DNA of 8,898 bases from Spirochaetaceae bacterium (GTDB lineage: Bacteria; Spirochaetota; Spirochaetia; Sphaerochaetales; Sphaerochaetaceae), in NCBI GenBank assembly GCA_003454065.1, contig DMKZ01000018.1, positions 1-8,898 of the forward strand, written 5' to 3'. How positions within the stretch are numbered: the first letter of the stretch is position 1; every line of letters starts with the position of its first letter. Both the position numbers and the translations under genes were made by a program. Shown here in pieces: positions 1 to 6,149 of this stretch. The notes below the pieces were generated by a model. It was not told the DNA's origin, searched no databases, and saw nothing but the letters and a program-made list of their open reading frames with translations.

Positions 1-88
1 ATTTCCGATTTCCGAGATGGGTATAGTGGTTCGGAAGGGCAAGCCAGCGCGAAGAAAAGAATTTCAGGGAAACCTCAAAACAAAACAA

Positions 89-176
89 CGGAGAGAGAGG
101 GATTCGAACCCTCGGAGGCCTTTTAAACCTCACACGACTTCCAATCGTGCACCTTCGACCACTCGGACATCTCTCC
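89..176 (-). tRNA. tRNA-Ser(GGA)
   Basis: Reading the minus strand, a complete class II tRNA folds. The acceptor GGAGAGA pairs perfectly with TCTCTCC. The anticodon stem CACGA/TCGTG encloses loop TTGGAAG with anticodon GGA, there is a long serine-type variable arm (around GTGAGGTTTAAAAGGCCTC), and the T arm carries GGTTCGAATCC. The discriminator base is G (complement of 89), as expected for serine. CCA is not encoded. It lies 41 bases after tRNA-Ser(CGA) on the same strand and is probably cotranscribed with it. It should decode UCC and UCU. No clear terminator hairpin is visible between it and the window edge. Confidence 0.97.
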
Positions 177-217
177 AAGCAAAAAGGACCTGCAGACGCA
201 TCACCTTCAAAAAAAAG

Positions 218-305
218 CGGAAAGAGAGGGATTCGAACCCTCGGTAGCCTATGAGACTACATCAGATTTCGAGTCTGACACCTTCGACCACTCGGACATC
301 TTTCC
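218..305 (-). tRNA. tRNA-Ser(CGA)
   Basis: This is a complete class II tRNA on the minus strand. The acceptor GGAAAGA pairs with TCTTTCC. The anticodon stem TCAGA/TCTGA encloses loop CTCGAAA with anticodon CGA. It has a long variable arm, a GGTTCGAATCC T arm, and discriminator G at 218. CCA is not encoded. Its D arm and T arm are nearly identical to those of the neighbouring tRNA-Ser(GGA), which points to an ancient tandem duplication. It reads UCG codons. A dedicated promoter (320-348) lies immediately upstream. Confidence 0.97.
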
Positions 306-319
306 GAAAAAACTTCTCA

Positions 320-348
320 ATTATAGTTGATTTTCATTTCAAAATCAA
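320..348 (-). promoter_or_regulatory. sigma70-type promoter for the tRNA-Ser pair
   Basis: On the minus strand, TTGATT (348-343) and a perfect TATAAT (325-320) are separated by exactly 17 bases. The predicted start is about 7-8 bases downstream, near 312-313, just ahead of the mature tRNA-Ser(CGA) 5' end at 305. The -35 box lies inside the last codons of xth, so the tRNAs can be transcribed independently of the upstream protein operon. No experimental evidence is available. Confidence 0.65.
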
Positions 349-1089
349 GCAAATCGGCAAATGGTCGGAGGAATATTCGCTATTTATGATATATGAGTCC
401 TCAATCCTATCGGCGATTCCCTGTGAAACGAGGAAATAATCTATGCGCCAGCCGACTCCCCTTTCGCGAGCCGCAGTCTTATAGGAAAACCACGAATATT
501 CCTGCTTTTCGGGGTAAAGCTTTCTGAATGTATCGACGAAGCCTCTTTCAAGAATCTTGGAAAAGCCCGCCCTTTCCTCATCGCTGAATCCTGGGTTGAA
601 ATGATTGGAATCGGGACGCGCCAAATCGATTTTCTCATAAGCGACGTTGAAGTCGCCTGCGCAAATGACATTCTTTTTTCTTGAAAGCAAGCTTATGTAG
701 CAGCTGAACTTGGCATCCCATTCCTGACGGTAATCCAATCTCGCGAGTTCCGCCTTGGAATTAGGCGTATAAACGCAAACGGCGAAGAAATCATCAAATT
801 CCGCCGCAATCACACGCCCCTCCTCGTTGCCATCGAAATCAGGGATGCCGAAATTGACGCCAATCGGCTCGTTCTTAGCAAGAAGCGCGGTTCCGCTATA
901 CCCCTTTCTTCGAGCAGGATTCCAAATGACTTCGTATTTTTCAGCGAGCACGCCCAAATCAGCCTGATCCGCTGAAGCCTTCACCTCCTGCAGCATTACG
1001 ATATCGGCATTCTCTTTCAAGAGAAAATCGGCGAGCCCCTTCTTCATGCAGGACCTGACGCCGTTGACGTTATAGGAAATCAATTTCAT
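334..1089 (-). CDS. xth: exodeoxyribonuclease III (AP endonuclease, ExoA/XthA family)
   Basis: This is a 251-residue Mg-dependent DNA repair nuclease of the endonuclease/exonuclease/phosphatase family. It cuts DNA 5' of abasic sites and trims 3' ends in base-excision repair. The family signature is complete: N7 in MKLISYNVNG, E35 in LQEVK, Y107 in VYTPNS, D146 and N148 in GDFNVA, D217 in GWRIDYFLV, and the terminal D242-H243 in SSDHLPI. Length is normal for the family (about 250-268). I chose the ATG at 1089 because family members begin MKxxSxNVNG. An in-frame TTG at 1113 would add eight unrelated residues. An AAGG lies 11 bases upstream, a weak SD. It sits 30 bases after ispF and is probably in the same operon. 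The stop is TGA at 336-334. Nothing in the active site is missing. Confidence 0.95.
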   Translation of the reverse strand: MKLISYNVNGVRSCMKKGLADFLLKENADIVMLQEVKASADQADLGVLAEKYEVIWNPARRKGYSGTALLAKNEPIGVNFGIPDFDGNEEGRVIAAEFDDFFAVCVYTPNSKAELARLDYRQEWDAKFSCYISLLSRKKNVICAGDFNVAYEKIDLARPDSNHFNPGFSDEERAGFSKILERGFVDTFRKLYPEKQEYSWFSYKTAARERGVGWRIDYFLVSQGIADRIEDSYIINSEYSSDHLPICLILK

Positions 1090-1119
1090 GGAACAGCAAA
1101 CCTTGAGAAACAATAAGCC

Positions 1120-1578
1120 TCATGAAAATAAAATCGTGCAAAAGCATTCCATGGCAGGCGTAGCTCCGGCATCTTCTTTTCTCCTGCCCTTCATGCTTAT
1201 CCTATCGCAATCAATATTCAATGCCTTGGCCAGATTCGCTCGCATTTCGCCGATCCTATCGCGCAGCATGATCTGATCGGAAACGACTACGACGTCAAGG
1301 CTTTCAATGGGCGGTTTTCCGCTTTTGGAATACGCCTCCCTAAGAAAAAATGAACTGTCGAAACCGCTCCATTTGGCATCTGTATCAGGGAAAAGCTCGC
1401 CGATGGTCTTGTTCAGGAAAGCGCTTGAGATGGCATCCGCAGCGGCATGAAAAACCGCATCCCCGTCAGAATGCGCCACGACAGAGAAGGAGCAGGCGAA
1501 CTTGACGCCGGACAGCACTACGATGCCATTCGTTGCACCGACTAAGATATGCCTATCGTATCCTAAGGAAACCCGCAC
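1120..1578 (-). CDS. ispF: 2-C-methyl-D-erythritol 2,4-cyclodiphosphate synthase, diverged
   Basis: This is a 152-residue IspF homologue of normal length (about 155-160). The family makes MEcPP and CMP from CDP-ME-2-phosphate in the MEP isoprenoid pathway, as a trimer with a divalent metal at each active site. The metal ligands are present: D8 and H10 in GYDRH, and H44 in AVFHAAADA. The hallmark segments AHSDGD (35-40) and GELFPDTD (60-67) are also present. The parts that hold the CDP group are not canonical: the usual GDIG is NKTIG, the QxPKML loop reads DQIML (101-105), TTTEK reads RRKED (132-136), and the GRGEGI segment near the C terminus is missing. It may have altered or lost activity, or a different ligand. 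The start is GTG, with AGAAGG 10 bases upstream inside a tandem repeat. The gene lies in frame with and 30 bases after the upstream stop codon. Confidence 0.85.
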   Translation of the reverse strand: MRVSLGYDRHILVGATNGIVVLSGVKFACSFSVVAHSDGDAVFHAAADAISSAFLNKTIGELFPDTDAKWSGFDSSFFLREAYSKSGKPPIESLDVVVVSDQIMLRDRIGEMRANLAKALNIDCDRISMKGRRKEDAGATPAMECFCTILFS

Positions 1579-1581
1579 TTG

Positions 1582-1612
1582 AATCAGCCCTTCTAATCAG
1601 CCTTCTAATCAG
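1582..1612 (-). repeat. 12-bp tandem repeat carrying a stop codon and SD-like sequence
   Basis: CTGATTAGAAGG (minus strand) occurs twice head to tail at 1612-1601 and 1600-1589, without mismatch. A third partial copy, CTGATT, lies at 1587-1582. The first copy contains the TGA stop of the upstream gene, and each copy ends in AGAAGG, which resembles a Shine-Dalgarno sequence. Because the unit is 12 bases, the second copy places another TGA in the same frame. The copy nearest ispF is correctly spaced to serve its GTG start. Confidence 0.9.
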
Positions 1613-1938
1613 CTCTTTTTTTTAGCAGCCTTGGCCTCCGCTTTTCTTTTGGCGCTGATCTCCTTGTTCCTTGCGATTATCTCCTCCGGCGTCTCCTGCT
1701 TCTTGCCGAGAACGAGCTTGTCATAAAGCTTGCTCATAAAATCCATATCCACAATCTTGTAGCCGGACTTCTTGTGGCAATCCCAAGGACAAAGCTCCCA
1801 ATCCTTGATCGGATAATCGGTGGCGCTTAGAATCTGACCTTTCTTCTCCTTGGTGATCACATATCTATCGCCGTCCTTGTATATCTTCGAATCATCCCTT
1901 TCACACAAAAGCTGCATGTCTTCCACGTCTAATTCCAT
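1609..1938 (-). CDS. small hypothetical protein with Lys/Ala-rich tail
   Basis: This is a 109-residue protein I do not recognise. The start is ATG at 1938, with AGAGGA three bases upstream. The first about 75 residues look like a compact mixed domain: an acidic N terminus, a beta-like DGDRYVITKE stretch at 23-31, then ELCPWDCHKKSGY at 48-60, where C50, C54 and H55 could form part of a metal or thiol site. Residues 84-109 are a charged helix ending in a basic Lys/Ala tail, suggesting contact with nucleic acid or another acidic partner. There is no signal peptide or membrane segment, so it is probably cytoplasmic. It is the first gene of a probable operon with ispF and xth. Such operons often mix unrelated housekeeping genes, so context does not give its role. 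Confidence 0.75.
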   Translation of the reverse strand: MELDVEDMQLLCERDDSKIYKDGDRYVITKEKKGQILSATDYPIKDWELCPWDCHKKSGYKIVDMDFMSKLYDKLVLGKKQETPEEIIARNKEISAKRKAEAKAAKKKS

Positions 1939-1948
1939 AATTCCTCTA

Positions 1949-1977
1949 ATCCTAACCGACTATGCCATTTTTTTCAA
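1949..1977 (-). promoter_or_regulatory. possible promoter of the small gene-ispF-xth operon
   Basis: On the minus strand, TTGAAA (1977-1972) and TAGGAT (1954-1949) are 17 bases apart. The -35 matches consensus at 5/6 and the -10 at 4/6. The start point would fall close to the ribosome binding site of the 1938 ATG, giving a very short leader, which weakens the call. An alternative -35-like TTGTCA at 1990-1985 has a poorly placed -10. Some promoter must exist here because the gene to the right runs divergently. Confidence 0.35.
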
Positions 1978-1983
1978 GGGCTC

Positions 1984-2012
1984 TTGACAAGCATGGCTTT
2001 CAAAAGTAAACT
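1984..2012 (+). promoter_or_regulatory. sigma70-type promoter for tRNA-Val and the YmdB-like gene
   Basis: A perfect TTGACA (1984-1989) is followed after 17 bases by TAAACT (2007-2012, 4/6). Transcription would start near 2019-2020, about 11 bases before the mature tRNA 5' end, a typical tRNA leader length. No other promoter-like sequence is seen ahead of the gene at 2112, which begins only nine bases after the tRNA, so this promoter probably serves both. Confidence 0.65.
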
Positions 2013-2030
2013 TAATCACGTTTTGTTTTT

Positions 2031-2102
2031 GAGGCCGTAACTCAGCGGAAGAGTGCTACCTTCACACGGTAGAAGTCGTTGGTTCAAACCCAATCGGCCT
2101 CA
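2031..2102 (+). tRNA. tRNA-Val(CAC)
   Basis: A full cloverleaf is visible. The acceptor GAGGCCG pairs with CGGCCTC, the D arm is ACTC-GAGT, and the anticodon stem CTACC/GGTAG encloses loop TTCACAC with anticodon CAC. The T arm GTTGG-TTCAAAC-CCAAT has one G-T pair. The discriminator is A at 2102. CCA is not encoded, and a run of six T follows directly. It reads GUG codons only, so other valine tRNAs must exist elsewhere. The next protein gene starts nine bases later on the same strand. Confidence 0.97.
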
Positions 2103-2111
2103 TTTTTTCCT

Positions 2112-2921
2112 ATGAAAACTTTATTTTTGGGCGAAATAGTCGGCAAATGCGGATTGAGCTGCATAATCAAGGGCCTCAAATCAATCGATAGGGATCTCAC
2201 AATAGCAAATGCGGAAGGGCTTGCTGGCGGATATGGCTTGACCGAAGATGGCGCCAAATTGCTTTTCAGAAACAAATGCGACGTGCTGACGGGCGGAGAA
2301 AAGATCTTCTACAAAAAAGACATGGTCAATTTCATCACGACTACCTCTAGGGTGCTCAGGCCACTCAACCTCGGCGGCAAGGAAGTTCCGGGATACGGAT
2401 TGCGCTACATGGATTTCAACGGCGATAAGATAGCCGTGATGAATCTGATCGGTCAAATCGACATGAAGATGTACGGATCATCATCCCCGTTCGGAACGTG
2501 CGAAAGGACGCTGAAGAAAATCGAAGAACAGGGAGTAAAAACGATATTCGTGGTTTTCCATGCGCAAGCAACATGCGAAAAGCAAGCGCTGTTCCGCTAT
2601 CTCGACGGAAAAGCGACGGCTGTAATAGGAACGCACACGAAGGTTCTGACGGCGGATGCCTGCGTAAGTCAAAAAGGCACTGCATACATAAGCGATAACG
2701 GCAGATGCGGCAGTTTCATGTCCGTAGGCGGTCTATATACCGAAATAGAAATCAAAAAAGAGAAGACCGGACAAATAATCTACTCGAAAGATACCTTCGA
2801 GGAACCTGAAATCCAAGGCGTTTTAGTTGAATCCGAAAACGGAAAAGCCATTTCCATATCGATAATCAAGCAAAAAATCGAATTGGATTTGGAAGCGATC
2901 CAAAAGCGGCAAAAAGCATAA
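2112..2921 (+). CDS. YmdB/TIGR00282-family metallophosphoesterase homologue, probable pseudoenzyme
   Basis: This 269-residue protein is homologous over its full length to the YmdB family (2',3'-cyclic-nucleotide phosphodiesterase; B. subtilis YmdB is about 264 residues). Recognisable blocks are MKTLFLGEIVG (1-11), ANAEGLAGGYGLTED (32-46), LRPLNLGG, FHAQATCEKQAL (149-160), DGKATAVIGTHTKVLTAD (165-182) and KGTAYISDNG (188-197). Compared from memory with B. subtilis YmdB, the metal ligands E39, H150 and H175 are kept (E35, H150, H175). D8 is E8, N40 is G36, N67 is E63, catalytic H68 is K64 (GNHxWD reads GEKIFY), and H177 is K177. That argues against normal phosphodiesterase activity, while the well-kept scaffold and open frame argue against a decaying gene. 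The ATG at 2112 is the only sensible start, since an earlier in-frame one lies inside tRNA-Val. No SD precedes it. Confidence 0.88.
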   Translation: MKTLFLGEIVGKCGLSCIIKGLKSIDRDLTIANAEGLAGGYGLTEDGAKLLFRNKCDVLTGGEKIFYKKDMVNFITTTSRVLRPLNLGGKEVPGYGLRYMDFNGDKIAVMNLIGQIDMKMYGSSSPFGTCERTLKKIEEQGVKTIFVVFHAQATCEKQALFRYLDGKATAVIGTHTKVLTADACVSQKGTAYISDNGRCGSFMSVGGLYTEIEIKKEKTGQIIYSKDTFEEPEIQGVLVESENGKAISISIIKQKIELDLEAIQKRQKA

Positions 2922-2988
2922 GGGCGCTACTTCCGAAAGCCTCAAATCCCGAACCTGTCAGATGCGTCCTTCCCGCTGGAAAAACCCC

Positions 2989-5900
2989 TCACTCCTCATC
3001 TGCAAGAGCATAGCTGAACCAGCCCATTGGCCTGTAGGAATGCTTTGAACTCGAATCGGTCACGCCGATATCAGTCGAAGTCTCCACATGATTCTTCGTC
3101 ACTCCAGTGCTATTCAAAGCGCAGAGAGTGTATGAATATATGTCTTTGGCGATTGAAATGCCAGTTTGCTTTGTAGTAGAATTATTATCCCTCTGCCACA
3201 TCATGGAATCCCACTTGGCGACATTATCGCTGAACGTTTTGCTATAATTTGCATTGGTTTCGTCAAGCATAGCCGCAAGTCCTTCCATCTCGATGGCGCT
3301 CGGAAGCCAAAGATAATCGTCATCATCCGCACCAGTAATGCTTGGATATTTCCCTCCGGTAGTAGTCTGATTGCCTATCCTGGCATTCTTCATTTCTTCC
3401 GAAAAAGTGCTGCAGAAGCCAGTGTCTTCCGTACTGTTTATGAAGTTTCTGATGGAACTCCTCTTCCAATCCTGTATCTGCCAGTGGTTGCCATCACACG
3501 TATTCACATCGCAAAGATCGTCCGATGAATATTTTGCGGAATTTGCAGTCGCATCATTAAGGAATAGCTTCACCTGCTGATCGGTCTCGTTAGAGCCGAT
3601 GATTATCCAATTGTGATGTCCAAAGGACATGGTCTTTCCTATCACAGGCTTCCCCCAATGGCCATACAGCGTGATCGAGTATTCGTCATTGGCAACATCT
3701 TCCGCAAAATCCGTTAGCGGCAATTCGGTATCGGATGTCACCTCATTGCCATCAGCGCTATCCGACAGCGACCAATACGTTTCAAACGGCTCATATGTAG
3801 GCTTGGTAAGATCTTCAAGCCCGCCTACCTTTATAGGGCGAACATCATCCGATTCGACGTCCGGATCCCATGCCCGATAGCTATCCCAATATTTCACGCT
3901 ATATACAACATCATCCGGCAAATCGCTCGTCACTCTATCAGGCTCCGCCGACATGAATGCATTATATCGATTTGTCGTACCATCGCTGAACTTGATTTTG
4001 TACTCCACTTCGTCTTCGGCCCATCTGGCGAAAATGCCTGTGGAATAATCGACATTCTCGGTATTCTGCGTAAAATGGCTGAGCTTGATTCCGGTTGCGC
4101 TGTCAACCTTTTTCGCAACGTCGTCGTCGCTATAATCAAGCGACCAGAAATCAAAAGTGAATCCGGTGCAAGCCGGTATCCATCTATTGAGATTGGTGAG
4201 AGTCAACGTCACGACATCCTTGTTAAACAGCAAGTGCTCCCAATAGTTGTACTCCAAGTTGAATTCCGACGGCATGTTCGAAATTACGGATTTCAGCGGA
4301 TTATCGTTAATATAGCTGTTTCTGGTTCCGGTTGAGAAACCTACCCTATAATTCACTTGCTTTTCCTTCCATCTGCTGTATATCTTCTTGTCATAGCTCA
4401 GAATCTCTTGATTGCTGTTAGGTTCGTCGGCGGACGACTTGGAAAACGTATCGAGCATAATCTTCGTGGAAGAGACGATTCTATTCCGACTGACGTTTTC
4501 ATTGTCGTTATTATCGCCGAACACCACCGTCCATCCAAGAAAATCAAACCCTTCGGATTCCTGTGCGTAGCCTGAGATCGCAGTCACATCTTCCGTGGAA
4601 ACGAAACGCTCGCTGCGATAGGGCTTTTGATCCCAATACAAATATCGGCGAACGATCGAAGCCGGAGCATCCGATGTCACGCCTCTCGCTCGATACGGCG
4701 AATCCGCTGCAATCCCCCTGTCTTCGAAAATGCATTGCAGATCCTTAGTGACCTTATTCTTTGATGTTGCCTCTTCGTAAGTCACCGGCTTATAGCCATC
4801 TACGAAGTTCATGGTGTAGGTTACTTCCTTTTCCTCCCATTGGCCATACAATGTGAACTTGTTATTCTCCGTCAACACCCCATTCGCAGGGAAAAGCAGA
4901 TCTTCGCTTCTTCTCCACCCTCTGAATTCATATCCTTCGCAATTTGGAATCGGAATAGGCGAATTTCCGCTTTCAACAGGCGGCGCCGATATGCTCAAAG
5001 GCGAATAGTAATGCTTTATCTGTCTTGCGCCTTTGAACGAGGCGAAATCCGTATATCCGTTGAACTCCTTGTTCTTTGATATGCCTGCTTCATCATAAAA
5101 ACCGTCAGGATCCGGCACATAAGTGATGACATACGTGTGCTCTTTCCAAATCGCATATAGCGTAATATCGGCAATCTCAACATACATGCTATTCGCCGGA
5201 TAAAACCCATCGCTGTCCAAATCTTCGGGATCCCTATCCGGATCCGTAGCCCAGCATACGAAACGGCTGCCTTTCATTTGAGGCTCTCCATTCAGCTTGG
5301 TGCCGCTCTCGGAGCCTGCCATTATGAAGCCGAGTTTCTTATCGCCTGGTGCAAAAGAGGCCGTTTCGTTGAAAAACCCGTTATCGTTTCGAGCAGCCAC
5401 TCTCTTAGCTACGGATTCTTCGTTCAGCACGTATTTTATGTTGTGATGCTCGGTTCCCCACACGGCATACAGCATAAGCGCCCCGTTTCCGGCATATCTA
5501 TCGCCTTCTATATACAAATCGTCCAAATCTACCGTATCCACATCTTCAGGCGACACCTTCTTGGTATTCCAGCCCAAAAAAGTCCTGCCCGTCTTGTCCC
5601 TTATCCCGGCTATTATGCTGCCGGAACCTGCCTTTTCAGACGGTATTAGATAAACCGTGCCGTATTTCTTGTCTTCCGACTTCTGACTGGTGCCATCCGG
5701 AAAAACCCCTCCGTTGGCATCGTATGTGATTCCTGCCAGGCCCTCGGTCCATATCGCATACAATGTCAGGCTCTTGCGTCCGTTATAAAGCGAAGACGGT
5801 CTGAAATTAAGATCGTCCGGACTCTCAGGGTTGAATATTTCGGAATCGCTCCTTGGCGTATTATCGCGTTTTGTCGAATCGGGTCTGGTGGACCACATCA

Positions 5901-6096
5901 TAAGCTTCCTTCCGGATTCGCTATCACCGAATTCCGTAGCCGGAAGAAGCTGCATCGGTTTGGATGATTGAGTGGTCTTATATCTGATATCGCTGCTCTT
6001 CAACGGATTTCTATAAGTAACGGTGTATGTGCCTTCGCCGCACGATGCGACAATGGCAAAAAGCAAAACGCTTAGGAATGATAACGCTCTCTTCAT
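2989..6096 (-). CDS. surface lipoprotein with seven Listeria-Bacteroides repeats and a DUF6273-like domain
   Basis: This is a 1035-residue secreted protein, taking the ATG at 6096. MKRALSFLSVLLFAIVASC is a textbook lipoprotein signal with lipobox VASC, so C19 would be acylated and the protein anchored at the cell surface or periplasmic face. Residues 23-814 are seven modules each ending in an aromatic-x-W element (LYAIW, LYAVW, LYAIW, LYGQW, IYSRW, IFARW, LYGHW), the Listeria-Bacteroides repeat (Flg_new, InlB B-type). Residues 817-1035 resemble DUF6273: FGHHNWIIIGS, DWKRSSIRNFINS, TFSEEMKNARIGNQTTT, DDYLWLPSAIEMEG and a closing YRPMGWF. Such proteins are common on gut bacteria and are thought to mediate adhesion or binding; the ligand here is unknown. 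An in-frame TTG at 6132 would spoil the signal peptide and overlaps the -35 box. There is no SD. It follows recJ by 75 bases. Confidence 0.85.
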   Translation of the reverse strand: MKRALSFLSVLLFAIVASCGEGTYTVTYRNPLKSSDIRYKTTQSSKPMQLLPATEFGDSESGRKLMMWSTRPDSTKRDNTPRSDSEIFNPESPDDLNFRPSSLYNGRKSLTLYAIWTEGLAGITYDANGGVFPDGTSQKSEDKKYGTVYLIPSEKAGSGSIIAGIRDKTGRTFLGWNTKKVSPEDVDTVDLDDLYIEGDRYAGNGALMLYAVWGTEHHNIKYVLNEESVAKRVAARNDNGFFNETASFAPGDKKLGFIMAGSESGTKLNGEPQMKGSRFVCWATDPDRDPEDLDSDGFYPANSMYVEIADITLYAIWKEHTYVITYVPDPDGFYDEAGISKNKEFNGYTDFASFKGARQIKHYYSPLSISAPPVESGNSPIPIPNCEGYEFRGWRRSEDLLFPANGVLTENNKFTLYGQWEEKEVTYTMNFVDGYKPVTYEEATSKNKVTKDLQCIFEDRGIAADSPYRARGVTSDAPASIVRRYLYWDQKPYRSERFVSTEDVTAISGYAQESEGFDFLGWTVVFGDNNDNENVSRNRIVSSTKIMLDTFSKSSADEPNSNQEILSYDKKIYSRWKEKQVNYRVGFSTGTRNSYINDNPLKSVISNMPSEFNLEYNYWEHLLFNKDVVTLTLTNLNRWIPACTGFTFDFWSLDYSDDDVAKKVDSATGIKLSHFTQNTENVDYSTGIFARWAEDEVEYKIKFSDGTTNRYNAFMSAEPDRVTSDLPDDVVYSVKYWDSYRAWDPDVESDDVRPIKVGGLEDLTKPTYEPFETYWSLSDSADGNEVTSDTELPLTDFAEDVANDEYSITLYGHWGKPVIGKTMSFGHHNWIIIGSNETDQQVKLFLNDATANSAKYSSDDLCDVNTCDGNHWQIQDWKRSSIRNFINSTEDTGFCSTFSEEMKNARIGNQTTTGGKYPSITGADDDDYLWLPSAIEMEGLAAMLDETNANYSKTFSDNVAKWDSMMWQRDNNSTTKQTGISIAKDIYSYTLCALNSTGVTKNHVETSTDIGVTDSSSKHSYRPMGWFSYALADEE
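3655..6030 (-). repeat. seven protein-level Listeria-Bacteroides repeats
   Basis: In residues of the 6096 start, the modules run approximately 23-116, 119-213, 217-317, 320-420, 425-576, 581-692 and 696-814. Each opens with a beta strand such as YTVTYRN, AGITYDANGG, HNIKYVLN, YVITYVPD, YTMNFVDG, YRVGFSTG or YKIKFSDG. Each closes with an aromatic-x-W strand followed by a charged linker. Most carry the internal F-x-x-W element (TFLGWNT, RFVCWAT, EFRGWRR, DFLGWTV, FDFWSLD). The modules are highly diverged, so slipped-strand copy change is unlikely now. Confidence 0.85.
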
Positions 6097-6103
6097 AAAA
6101 ATA

Positions 6104-6132
6104 AATATAACTTTTTTGCGAGGTTTTTTCAA
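6104..6132 (-). promoter_or_regulatory. strong promoter immediately upstream of the lipoprotein ATG
   Basis: On the minus strand, TTGAAA (6132-6127, 5/6) and TATATT (6109-6104, 5/6) are separated by exactly 17 bases. Only seven bases (TATTTTT) lie between the -10 box and the ATG at 6096, so the expected start nucleotide is the A of the ATG or its neighbour. The message would then be leaderless, which fits the absence of an SD. Read-through from recJ is still possible, as no terminator is evident. Confidence 0.6.
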
Positions 6133-6149
6133 AACTGATTTCAGGGCGA

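Noticed and set aside
1..14. Tandem heptamer atttccg repeated twice at the window edge
   Set aside because: Two copies of a 7-mer at a cut edge are not enough to call a repeat element.
17..439. Plus-strand open frames across 17-247 and 251-439
   Set aside because: They run antisense through two certain tRNA-Ser genes and the end of xth. The repeated ERDSNPR string is just the reverse complement of the conserved T arm and acceptor stem.
1609..1611. Stop-codon readthrough or selenocysteine fusion of the small gene to ispF
   Set aside because: The frames match, but two TGA codons lie between them, no SECIS-like hairpin is visible, and ispF has its own SD and start. The spacing is explained by a simple 12-bp duplication.
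2079..2111. Longer N terminus for the YmdB-like protein, starting at 2079
   Set aside because: It would be encoded inside tRNA-Val, and the added residues match nothing, whereas MKTLFLG is the family's normal N terminus.
2922..2988. Bidirectional terminator between the convergent YmdB-like and lipoprotein genes
   Set aside because: I looked for an inverted repeat followed by a T run on either strand and found no stem longer than a few bases. Termination here may be factor-dependent.
3166..5649. Many 60-120 codon open frames on both strands within the lipoprotein gene
   Set aside because: They overlap a certain long coding region, have no ribosome binding sites, and have low-complexity or Ser/Arg-biased content typical of antisense shadows.
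6097..6132. TTG start at 6132 giving a 1047-residue lipoprotein
   Set aside because: It would put 12 residues, many basic, before a good signal peptide. The TTG is the first half of the -35 box, and the ATG at 6096 gives a standard lipobox at C19.
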